Part shown: piece after piece, positions 1 through 5,106 of the stretch | Numbering within the stretch: position 1 is the stretch's first letter | How the letters are laid out: each line of letters opens with the position of its first letter | NCBI GenBank assembly: GCA_001399705.1 | Contig: LJCR01000219.1 | Span: forward strand, 1 to 5,106 | DNA length: 5,106 nucleotides | From: Kouleothrix aurantiaca | GTDB lineage: Bacteria; Chloroflexota; Chloroflexia; Chloroflexales; Roseiflexaceae | Reading direction: 5' to 3' | The notes under the pieces: model-generated | Database searches by the model: none | Told to the model about the DNA's origin: nothing | The model's input: only the letters and a program-made list of their open reading frames with translations | Program-made: the position numbers and the translations under genes

Positions 1-42
1 CAATATATATATAGGAATTCGTTTCATAATTTTCGCAATTTC

Positions 43-1008
43 TCACCTCGGTATCCATGCAATAGCATCAAACCCAATATGAATGCCACACGACGGTGTC
101 TCACCGGTAGCATCTGTCAGACGAACATAACCAGTATTATCTGATGCAAAAGCATACGTGCCTAGGGTAACCCACTGATCATAGTATGGAACCTGTGACA
201 GTGCAACTGTTGTAACACCATACTGATGATGTATTTCATATCTAGCATTCGTCGTGTTCGTATGATAGTTCGGAATAAACGCGATTAGTTGGTAATTACG
301 AGTAGTCGACAAACTTGGTCGCCATTCTCCCCAGCTGTCAACTGTATTACCATTAGCACAGGTCCAATACATGTGATTATTCACGCCCCTCGACCAATCA
401 TCCCACCAATATACTCCCCCTTTTGTAAATCCAGAACTCATCTCATCTACAACAACTGGTTGTGTTGATACATACCTTTGCCATCGAACCTGAGCTATAG
501 CAAGACCACCACCCTCAAAATACTCGATTTTAACTTTATGGTTACCGGCACTCATTCTGTGATTAACTGTATACTGAGTGGGCGCCTGGTCAAACCACTT
601 GTCCAAAATTAAGCTGTCATCAATCCATATGCGAACACCATCATCAATGTAAGCAATAAATGTATATTCATCTTCAGCAAAGTAAAATTCACCTTCCCAT
701 CGGACAGAAAAGTTATCTGGTTCGACATCATAAGAAGGGCCGTCATATCCCCAATTCTTATTTATTGCCCCCTCGCAGCGTGAGAATTTTGGTGTACCTT
801 CGAGAGAGCGGTTATTGAAGTATTGTGATAGGAATAATCCCGAACATGATGCTGCTGTTCGCGCCCACCACCATCTGGTTCCGGGAACAAAGCTGCTCCA
901 AGCTGGCACAAGGGTTCTACTATCATCGCCAAAACTGCACCAAGTTGTATAACACCATGATGGAGTTCTATGTCCCAGTTGAGCACTCAGCTTAAACTTA
1001 TCATTATC
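43..1008 (-). pseudogene. 3' half of IS-split secreted protein (PA14 + golvesin-type domains)
   Basis: This is the C-terminal part of a gene whose 5' half lies at 2260-3264, beyond the IS. In the rejoined 653-residue protein it supplies residues 336-653, after the duplicated target codons at 1000-1008. A cysteine/tryptophan-rich stretch (PSWCYTTWCSF) continues the central domain. Residues about 389-510 form a PA14 domain, recognisable by YTFIAYIDDGVRIWIDD and a following LDKWFD. Residues about 517-652 look like a golvesin/Xly carbohydrate-binding-like domain, with VVVDE at the start, WVTLGTYAF, and GFDAIAWIP at the end. Both families are known as ligand- or glycan-binding modules of exported proteins; binding by this protein is inferred. 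The only start usable for a separate product is GTG at 907-909, in the middle of the domain preceding PA14 and without a convincing ribosome site, so expression is doubtful. The frame stays open upstream into the IS until a stop at 1051-1053, which is consistent with an interrupted gene. Confidence 0.85.
1000..1008. repeat. Target site duplication, left copy (atcattatc)
   Basis: The 9-bp sequence atcattatc abuts the outer end of the left inverted repeat and recurs at 2260-2268, outside the right repeat. Nine bases is the usual duplication for several IS4-family members such as IS10. The next base (t) also matches on both sides, but counting it would put the two IS ends out of register. The nine bases are the host codons GAT AAT GAT read on the minus strand. 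Confidence 0.9.
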
Positions 1009-1036
1009 TTGACTACCGTACAGAAAATCTGTGCTA
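1009..1036 (+). repeat. IS left terminal inverted repeat
   Basis: It begins TTGACTACCGTACAG. Aligned with the reverse complement of 2232-2259 it matches at 24 of 28 positions, with mismatches at positions 3, 10, 21 and 22. The outermost six bases, TTGACT, also resemble a -35 box pointing into the element. The right end has TTCACT there instead. Confidence 0.9.
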
Positions 1037-1038
1037 AA

Positions 1039-1056
1039 GGGTGATACGCGTCACCC
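1039..1056 (+). promoter_or_regulatory. Short perfect hairpin in the IS leader
   Basis: GGGTGA (1039-1044) and TCACCC (1051-1056) are perfect complements around a 6-base loop, TACGCG. It lies just inside the left inverted repeat and upstream of the transposase ribosome site. In transcripts entering from outside it would be the first of two leader stem-loops. It could also be a protein-binding dyad. Its function is inferred from position only. Confidence 0.4.
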
Positions 1057-1063
1057 GTGGTAT

Positions 1064-1102
1064 GCTTCTCCTTGCTTACGACCGTTACCAGTCAGGAGAA
1101 GC
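1064..1102 (+). promoter_or_regulatory. Stem-loop that can sequester the transposase ribosome binding site
   Basis: GCTTCTCCT (1064-1072) is the exact complement of AGGAGAAGC (1094-1102), giving a 9-bp uninterrupted stem with a 21-base loop. The right arm contains the whole AGGAG Shine-Dalgarno (1094-1098) for the start codon at 1107. Any mRNA that begins upstream of about 1064 could hide its own ribosome site. IS10 and IS50 are known to use leader structures in this way to block transposase translation from read-through transcripts. The same role here is inference. Confidence 0.55.
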
Positions 1103-1106
1103 TTCC

Positions 1107-2234
1107 ATGAGCGACACGTATCGGCGCTATCGTGCCATAAAACACGGAATGATGCAATTTTACCAGCCGCGCCCGACTGGGCATCACGAAAAGCATTTCA
1201 ACACCTTGGCTGCATTGATCTGTGGTCTGGTCGGCGGCAAACACGCACACTTGCCTGCCTGCGCCGACCACGCGCCCAGCAATCGCGCAAAGCAAGAAAG
1301 CGTGATTGAGCGCTTTCGCCGCTTTCTCAAAAACGACCGCCACAGCATTGATGGCTGGTTTTCGCCCATCGCCAAGGAACTGCTGCGTACGCTGGCTGCT
1401 CAGCCGCTTCACCTGGTGATGGACGGCAGTGTGGTCGGGCGCGGCTGCATTGCTCTGATGCTGAGTGTGGTCTATCACGGGCGCGCCTTGCCGCTGTGCT
1501 GGCTGGTGGCGCGCGGAAGTAAAGGCCATTTTCCTGAGCAAACCCACCGTGAGTTGCTCTCGCAGTTGCAAGCAATCCTGCCAGCTGGCGCAACGGTAAT
1601 CTTCTTGGGCGATGGCGAGTTCGATGGCATCGAGTTGCAAGCCGACCTGCATTCGTATGGCTGGCACTACGTGTGCCGAACCGCTTCAAACCTGCTGGTG
1701 ACGTGTGCTGGTGTGACGTTTCATCTCAGTGCACTCGGCCCTGCGCGTGGCGAGTATCTGGCAGTCAGTCCAGCCGCTATGACGGCCAAGCAGTATGGCC
1801 CACTCAGTATTCTGGCGCTGTGGGATGCGCACGAGCAGGCGCCGCTGTATCTGGTCACCAATCTCGTGGATCTCGATGAGGCGGTGCGGTTGTACAAAAA
1901 GCGTGCACATATTGAAACGTTCTTCTCTGACCAGAAAAGCCGTGGATTTCAGATCCATAAAAGCCATCTCTCACAGCCAGCGCGGCTCAGCCGCTTGCTG
2001 ATCGCTTCGTGTTTGGCGTATATCTGGATGGTGTATCTGGGCGTCTGTGCGTTGCAAGCGGACTGGATGAAGCTGCTGCATCGCACCGATCGGTGCGATC
2101 TGAGTTTGTTTCGGCTCGGAGTGCGGTTGCTCGCTCGCTGTCTGAAAGATGACCGACCAATACCAGACGGGTTTGTGGTTCCAGCAGAGCTGCCGGTCAC
2201 GCTTGTTCGCACGTTCCACAAGCCGGCTGCGTAG
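1107..2234 (+). CDS. IS4-family DDE transposase
   Basis: This enzyme cuts and rejoins the ends of its own IS. From ATG at 1107 it is 375 residues, within the IS4-family range. The RNase H-fold catalytic set is visible: D106 in LVMDGS, D169 in FLGDGEFDG, and E270 inside YKKRAHIETFFSDQK. The last of these fits the IS4 signature Y-(2)-R-(3)-E-(6)-K exactly (Y263, R266, E270, K277). I chose this start because AGGAG sits 8 bases upstream. The frame is open further back, to GTG at 1041 and ATG at 1062, giving 397 or 390 residues. The ATG at 1062 precedes MLLLAYDRYQ and cannot be excluded, but it has no good ribosome site. The stop (TAG, 2232-2234) lies in the right inverted repeat. No frameshift or missing catalytic residue is seen, so the enzyme is probably functional. 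Confidence 0.93.
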   Translation: MSDTYRRYRAIKHGMMQFYQPRPTGHHEKHFNTLAALICGLVGGKHAHLPACADHAPSNRAKQESVIERFRRFLKNDRHSIDGWFSPIAKELLRTLAAQPLHLVMDGSVVGRGCIALMLSVVYHGRALPLCWLVARGSKGHFPEQTHRELLSQLQAILPAGATVIFLGDGEFDGIELQADLHSYGWHYVCRTASNLLVTCAGVTFHLSALGPARGEYLAVSPAAMTAKQYGPLSILALWDAHEQAPLYLVTNLVDLDEAVRLYKKRAHIETFFSDQKSRGFQIHKSHLSQPARLSRLLIASCLAYIWMVYLGVCALQADWMKLLHRTDRCDLSLFRLGVRLLARCLKDDRPIPDGFVVPAELPVTLVRTFHKPAA

Positions 2235-3264
2235 CACGAATTTTCTGTATGGTAGTGAAATCATTATCTACATTGCCATCTGTTGTATGAATATATGTGT
2301 AATGCCATGTATTAGCTGTTAATTTGTCTGCTTGTGCTGCACCAATAGTATATGCCACTTCGTCTCGTTCACAGCTCACGTAGTTTGCTGCAAAACGCGT
2401 ATCCAAATAAGGCTTTGATTCTGCCGGCCACGTCGTAGCAGCATATTCTATTACAGGAAAACACCCTGGATATCCTGTATCATCTCCATTTAGATACGTC
2501 CCATCATTATCATAGTTATATAGGAAGTAATCATGCTCATATGTTTGATCACTGGAAAAAGGTATTTCATTCCACCACATCCATTGATAGGTATACCGAC
2601 CACCATTTTGACTTGGGTATACATACGACACACCCACTTCTGGATTCCATCTAGAATCATCAGATATACTTCCGCTATTTGCAGGCTGCACAATATCATT
2701 TGATTCCTGCTTTTTCTGCGGATCTGTTTTAGAAAGAGAATTCTCGTCGGCAATCGCAATAACTGTTCCAGGCCTATCAACGCCGAATCTATTGATATTG
2801 CTAGAGTCACCCCTCAATATTAGTTTGGAAATAGTTATCAGCTGATTCTTTTCTTGGAAAGCAGATGAATTTATTGCCTTAGCTTGATTCTCCATCATAT
2901 TCTGGAGTTCCGCTGAATGCTTCTCGCTAGAGTTTAGCGCTTTGTCTAAAGACATTGAAATGTCAGCAAAGAAAGCCATTCGCTGCTTTAAATAATCAGA
3001 TTCTATCGCTTTGATATCGATGCGGGAGGGAATAATATAGAAATCATGCAATTTCCTGCTTCCAATGGTAAAATCTCCTTCTAACATCAATGCTGTGAGT
3101 TCATATTTTTTTGCTAATCGAACCGCTTCTTGAACAGGAAGAGGTTGATTTAATGTAATGGAGGCAATTGCAGTATTACCAGGCTGAACTGTTTGTGCAG
3201 CGGCAGATGTAATACTGACTAGTATTATCGAAAGTAACAATGAAAAACATACTGCTTTGCGCAT
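2197..3264 (-). CDS. 5' half of IS-split secreted protein, truncated by the insertion
   Basis: Host codons run from ATG at 3264 to 2260 (335 residues). Translation then enters the IS for 20 foreign residues and stops at 2197. Residues 1-23 look like a Sec signal peptide: MRK, a hydrophobic core, then SAAA before Gln24. Residues about 28-150 form a mixed region I do not recognise, with a charged, helix-prone part near 85-150. Residues about 175-205 are a polar linker. From about 206 a tryptophan- and tyrosine-rich domain starts (YPSQNGGRYTYQWMWW, then TYEHDYFLYNYD) and continues across the IS into the 3' half. I recall similar aromatic-rich secreted proteins in Chloroflexota and Actinobacteria but cannot name a family. 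GAGG at 3271-3274 (minus strand) is a fair ribosome site 6 bases before ATG. The 355-residue product would be exported but lacks the PA14 and golvesin-type domains, so it is probably inactive. Confidence 0.88.
   Translation of the reverse strand: MRKAVCFSLLLSIILVSITSAAAQTVQPGNTAIASITLNQPLPVQEAVRLAKKYELTALMLEGDFTIGSRKLHDFYIIPSRIDIKAIESDYLKQRMAFFADISMSLDKALNSSEKHSAELQNMMENQAKAINSSAFQEKNQLITISKLILRGDSSNINRFGVDRPGTVIAIADENSLSKTDPQKKQESNDIVQPANSGSISDDSRWNPEVGVSYVYPSQNGGRYTYQWMWWNEIPFSSDQTYEHDYFLYNYDNDGTYLNGDDTGYPGCFPVIEYAATTWPAESKPYLDTRFAANYVSCERDEVAYTIGAAQADKLTANTWHYTYIHTTDGNVDNDFTTIQKIRATQPACGTCEQA
2232..2259 (-). repeat. IS right terminal inverted repeat
   Basis: Read on the minus strand it begins TTCACTACCATACAG and pairs with the left repeat at 24 of 28 positions. 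Its inner end overlaps the transposase stop codon. On the minus strand it is read into by the interrupted host gene, adding foreign codons (FTTIQK...) after residue 335. Confidence 0.9.
2260..2268. repeat. Target site duplication, right copy (atcattatc)
   Basis: This is identical to 1000-1008 and directly adjoins the outer end of the right inverted repeat. On the minus strand it encodes D-N-D, residues 333-335 of the host protein, in the same phase as the left copy. Precise excision would therefore restore the frame. Confidence 0.9.
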
Positions 3265-3282
3265 GTTGAACCTCGTTGAAAT

Positions 3283-3330
3283 TGAGTTACAACTTACACC
3301 TGATTTTAAGAAATACCCAAGGTGAGTTAC
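3283..3330. repeat. Duplicated octamer TGAGTTAC upstream of the split gene
   Basis: TGAGTTAC occurs at 3283-3290 and again at 3323-3330, exactly 40 bp apart and thus on about the same face of the helix. Both copies lie within 70 bp upstream of the minus-strand start at 3264. Between them, minus-strand TAAAAT (3308-3303) could be a -10 box, though I see no matching -35. A paired operator is possible; chance cannot be excluded. Confidence 0.25.
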
Positions 3331-3423
3331 CCTAGAGTAATGTTTGTACAGTAAACTTCGAGCATAGCTAAGTCCACAATGCGCACCAAAATAAACCTAG
3401 CGTAAGGTCACTAAGAGCGTCAA

Positions 3424-3479
3424 AGAGTACTCTCGTGAGATATGCAATGGAAAATTGCATGTCGCGGGATGTATTCCCG
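3424..3479. other. Cluster of palindromes and stem-loops in the intergenic region
   Basis: Three dyads are packed into 56 bp. AGAGTACTCT (3424-3433) is a perfect 10-bp palindrome. The segment 3439-3463 forms a 10-bp stem, counting one T-G pair, around ATGCAAT, a 5-base ggaaa loop and ATTGCAT. CGGGA (3465-3469) and TCCCG (3475-3479) form a third, 5-bp stem one base further on. Neither strand has a T-run, so these are not typical intrinsic terminators. A structured RNA, a regulator site or the end of a degraded mobile element are all possible. Confidence 0.4.
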
Positions 3480-3581
3480 ATAGATCTAAATCAGGATGCG
3501 CGTTATCAGAAACGAGTGAACCATGTTCCAGAAAGCATACATGGCGGTAAAACAATGGGGTGGACATTTGCGATAAATTAA
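3459..3581 (+). CDS. Possible 40-residue ORF, unrecognised
   Basis: An ATG at 3459 opens 40 codons before TAA, starting MSRDVFPIDLNQDARYQKRV. There is no signal peptide or membrane segment. GGA at 3449-3451 is a weak ribosome site, and it lies in the loop of the 3439-3463 stem whose 3' arm contains the start codon. I do not recognise the peptide. It may be a remnant of a longer gene or a chance frame; length alone does not support it. Confidence 0.18.
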   Translation: MSRDVFPIDLNQDARYQKRVNHVPESIHGGKTMGWTFAIN

Positions 3582-3664
3582 CTTATCTATATCCTATAGT
3601 ATTATAGCATGGATGTCAACAAAAAAACACTGGATACTGGGGATGAAGCTACGTTCGAAGTTGA

Positions 3665-4089
3665 GATTTCATAACCCTCTATATTTCTAGTTATGAGAAT
3701 GCCATACCGCTCCTACATGTTCGCCTGGGGAAAGGGGGATACGCTCATACCATTGCACTTGAAAAGAAAGGCGCCCAGGCGCTCAAGAACTACCGGGCAC
3801 AGCGACCCGATAGTCCTAATGATGAGGTGTTCTTGAATTACTATGGTGAGCCTATCGGGAGCGGAGGGTACGAAAAATTGTGGCAAAGTATATCCAACCG
3901 TCAGGTATTACCAAACGCATAAGCCCGCACAGTCTGCGCCATACCTTCGCCACACAGAAAGCAGAGAAGGGGGTGAGCACCTACCAGCTCCAGGAATGGT
4001 TAGGACACGCCAATTTGAACACCACCCAAGTCTATATTCACTTGGCCAAGCAGAGCGGGGGAAAGGTCATGGAGCAGACGAGCTTGTAA
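3665..4089 (+). pseudogene. Tyrosine recombinase (XerC/D-like integrase), C-terminal remnant with frameshift
   Basis: The family joins DNA through an Arg-His-Arg-Tyr active site. The first segment (3665-3880) reads ENAIPLLHVRLGKGG, then DEVFLNYYGEPI and YEKL. After 3880 the frame must shift by one base to continue as VAKYIQPSGITKRISPHSLR. The shifted part (from GTG at 3880, ending TAA 4087-4089) holds the HxLRH box (HSLRHTFAT), the GH box (WLGHANLNTTQ) and the presumed Tyr nucleophile in TQVYIH, and ends in MEQTSL. A missing G in aaattgtggca explains the break, since ttg-gtg-gca would restore the frame. Without the shift, translation ends at 3920-3922. In-frame stops (3662-3664 in this frame, 3688-3690 and 3672-3674 in the others) cut off upstream sequence. 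The N-terminal core-binding half and the first catalytic Arg box are not found. It is therefore a relic; its original element cannot be named. Confidence 0.85.
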
Positions 4090-4152
4090 TAGTGCGAGAT
4101 AAGGCGTCATAAGCTCTCAGACAAGCTGTGCAACTTCAGGAGGATATCTGCG

Positions 4153-4158
4153 TATAAT
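4153..4158 (+). promoter_or_regulatory. Candidate -10 box (TATAAT)
   Basis: A perfect TATAAT lies 63 bases upstream of the membrane-protein start codon. The region where a -35 box would fall (about 4129-4135, tgcaact) is a poor match to TTGACA, and the TG at 4149-4150 is one base off for an extended -10. Transcription would begin near 4165, just before the leader hairpin at 4174. Confidence 0.4.
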
Positions 4159-4173
4159 CTACACTAAGAACGC

Positions 4174-4202
4174 TTTGTGCTCAGCCTCATCGCTGACACA
4201 AA
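4174..4202 (+). promoter_or_regulatory. Leader stem-loop upstream of membrane-protein gene
   Basis: TTTGTG plus TCAGC (4174-4179, 4181-4185) pairs with GCTGA plus CACAAA (4192-4202). This gives 11 base pairs with a single bulged C at 4180 and a 6-base loop. The stem ends 8 bases before the GGAG ribosome site (4211-4214). It has no downstream T-run, so it is not a standard terminator. It could stabilise the 5' end, affect translation, or be a DNA-level dyad for a regulator. Confidence 0.45.
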
Positions 4203-4221
4203 ATAGTTGTGGAGAAATTTC

Positions 4222-5106
4222 ATGAAAGCCCAGGATATAAAGTCAATTAAAGCCTTTTTCATGACGGCAGGCGTTATATCATTTGTCGCGAACTGTATTT
4301 CAATTTTCCAACTATTACGTGAACTATACAACGATACTAGCGATTTTCCATCAGATAAATTTGCAAGCCTATTTGTAAGCATCCTAATAACATTTGTTTT
4401 CGGGGCACTATTTCTTTATATCGGAAAAGACATTCATAAAAACATACTACTTCTATTCGGTTATATATATGTTATCTATGCCTCTTTCTTTCTTGTGATA
4501 GGCGGTTATTACGCGATGGAGGGTCTAATTATAGGATACGATCAGCTTATGTCATTCTTAATTCCAAGTATTATTACATCAGCCTTTGGATTTGCATTGA
4601 TACATTTTTCGGAAGCAAGAACAAAGATTGTTATTTTCCCGTTTGTATTGTCGGAACTTTTCCTTGTCTCCTGGCTTCTTTTTAAAGGCTTCAACCGTGT
4701 TTTTCCTCAAATACACTCGTTCATATTCTTTATTATAATGTTTGGGTTGATGATATTATTTTATCAACAATCAGAAATGAGCGGCGCAAAAATTAGAAGT
4801 GAAAGCACTAGTAACCCAATAAAATTACTAAGAGATGTGCTGTCAAAAGCAGCGGTTGGTATCGCACTAGGAGCATTGTGGGGAATACCTATCGGCTTTA
4901 TCTTCGGAGCATTTTTTGGTGCAGTATTTCGTAATTCTACCAGTAACAATTTGTGGTCGATGGTAAATTATGCCGTAGATGGCGCTGGTATAGTAGCAAT
5001 AATTGCGGCAATGATAAACGGTGTATATGCTGCGACCCAAAAACGACTTTCGGATGTGTTCTCGTTGCCACGCAGTATTATAGATTTTCTATTTCGAAAT
5101 AAATAC
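4222..5106 (+). CDS. Polytopic membrane protein of unknown function (3' end beyond window)
   Basis: The frame is open from ATG at 4222 to the last base, 295 codons without a stop, so the C-terminus is outside the window. GGAG at 4211-4214, 7 bases before ATG, fixes the start. About eight hydrophobic segments are visible, near residues 11-30, 47-68, 74-96, 108-128, 135-155, 165-182, 209-237 and 249-270. A polar stretch at 183-208 (SGAKIRSESTSNP) separates the sixth from the last two. The seventh segment is glycine-spaced (GIALGALWGIPIGFIFG), which commonly allows tight helix packing. I see no nucleotide-binding, protease or known transporter motif and do not recognise a family. It lies downstream of the integrase relic with its own putative promoter, so it is probably transcribed separately. 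Codons are AT-rich, like the split gene and unlike the IS. It could be a transporter-like or immunity/stress membrane protein, but nothing here decides that. Confidence 0.8.
   Translation, partial: MKAQDIKSIKAFFMTAGVISFVANCISIFQLLRELYNDTSDFPSDKFASLFVSILITFVFGALFLYIGKDIHKNILLLFGYIYVIYASFFLVIGGYYAMEGLIIGYDQLMSFLIPSIITSAFGFALIHFSEARTKIVIFPFVLSELFLVSWLLFKGFNRVFPQIHSFIFFIIMFGLMILFYQQSEMSGAKIRSESTSNPIKLLRDVLSKAAVGIALGALWGIPIGFIFGAFFGAVFRNSTSNNLWSMVNYAVDGAGIVAIIAAMINGVYAATQKRLSDVFSLPRSIIDFLFRNKY

Larger units (their letters stand above)
1009..2259 (+). mobile_element. Complete IS4-family insertion sequence, 1251 bp
   Basis: The element is bounded by 28-bp terminal inverted repeats (1009-1036 and 2232-2259, differing at 4 positions) and flanked by a 9-bp direct repeat. 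It holds a single transposase gene running left to right. The length, DDE/YREK transposase and 9-bp duplication all fit the IS4 family. It lies antisense inside a secreted-protein gene, after codon 335. Its base composition is visibly GC-richer than the AT-rich genes on both sides, which suggests arrival from another genomic background. With intact ends, an intact transposase and an identical target duplication it appears complete and possibly still mobile. The IS name within ISfinder cannot be assigned from the sequence alone. Confidence 0.93.
3265..3664. other. Intergenic stretch of about 400 bp
   Basis: This lies between the divergently oriented split gene and the integrase remnant. Besides the octamer pair, the stem-loop cluster and the short ORF, I see an AT-rich segment at about 3574-3608 (tatcctatagtattatagc) that could include promoter elements but has no clear -35/-10 pair. 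The end of it (about 3640-3664) may be decayed integrase coding sequence: GGATGAAGCTACGTTCG followed by AAGTTGAG faintly resembles a G-L-R-x-S-E box with frame breaks. No tRNA or long ORF is seen. Confidence 0.5.

Noticed and set aside
1..42. AT-rich tail with alternating TA at the left edge as a terminator or origin
   Set aside because: It is only 42 bases, with no stem followed by a T-run, and too short to judge.
43..909. Independent 288-residue PA14 protein starting at GTG 907-909
   Set aside because: The start is in mid-domain and has no signal peptide. The frame continues upstream to the IS edge and joins the 5' half in phase.
1000..1009. A 10-bp target duplication (atcattatct)
   Set aside because: Including the tenth base shifts one inverted repeat out of register with the other; nine bases gives aligned ends.
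1031..1309. Plus-strand ORF of 92 residues inside the IS start
   Set aside because: It overlaps the transposase in another frame, lacks any motif, and is explained by the GC-rich coding shadow.
1092..1689. Minus-strand ORFs of 191 and 120 residues
   Set aside because: They are antisense to the transposase catalytic region and have no recognisable domain or ribosome site.
2490..2810. Minus-strand 106-residue ORF
   Set aside because: It is an alternative frame of the well-supported signal-peptide protein gene.
3609..3674. A 21-residue ORF beginning MDVNKKTL
   Set aside because: It is too short, has no ribosome site, and overlaps the probable decayed integrase start.
3843..4112. Plus-strand 89-residue ORF across the integrase
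   Set aside because: It is out of frame with the HxLRH, GH and Tyr boxes that define the real reading frame.
4081..4127. Inverted repeat AGCTTGT / ACAAGCT as an integrase terminator
   Set aside because: It has only 7 pairs around a 33-base loop, spans the stop codon and has no T-run.
4164..4949. Minus-strand ORFs of 72 and 61 residues
   Set aside because: They lie opposite a continuous 295-codon membrane-protein frame with a good ribosome site.

Overview
This 5.1 kb window looks like accessory DNA from an environmental bacterium. The pairing of a PA14 domain with a golvesin-type C-terminal domain, and an integrase ending in an MEQTSL-type tail, would fit Chloroflexota (Herpetosiphon- or Anaerolineae-like). 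That assignment is a recollection of family distribution, not something the sequence proves. There are no rRNA or tRNA genes, no CRISPR repeats and no recognisable housekeeping genes.

The left two thirds (43-3264) is one large minus-strand gene split by an insertion sequence. The 5' half (2260-3264) encodes a signal peptide and the first 335 residues. The 3' half (43-999) encodes the last 318 residues, including PA14 and golvesin/Xly-type domains. Between them lies a 1251-bp IS4-family element (1009-2259) with 28-bp terminal inverted repeats (24 of 28 matching) and a 9-bp target duplication (atcattatc at 1000-1008 and 2260-2268). Removing the IS and one duplication copy restores a single uninterrupted frame of 653 codons plus stop, so the insertion looks recent and gene-inactivating. 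The IS carries one complete transposase gene on the plus strand, with the IS4 D-D-E/YREK signature. Its ribosome binding site is complementary to a segment just upstream, so the leader can fold to hide it.

The middle (3265-3664) is a roughly 400-bp non-coding stretch. It holds the upstream region of the split gene (a duplicated TGAGTTAC octamer), two abutting stem-loops at 3439-3479, and a possible 40-codon ORF. It is followed by the C-terminal part of a tyrosine recombinase (3665-4089) with no N-terminal half and a one-base frameshift, evidently a dead relic.

The right end (4222-5106) is a plus-strand gene, running off the window without a stop, for a polytopic membrane protein of unknown family. 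It has a good Shine-Dalgarno, an upstream TATAAT and an 11-bp hairpin in its leader.

The genes do not form an obvious pathway. The story is a locus visited by mobile DNA: a dead integrase, then an apparently intact GC-rich IS that broke a secreted multidomain protein. Nothing here is clearly a new defence or metabolic system. The best leads are the rejoinable gene, the IS leader switch, and the structured intergenic segment.
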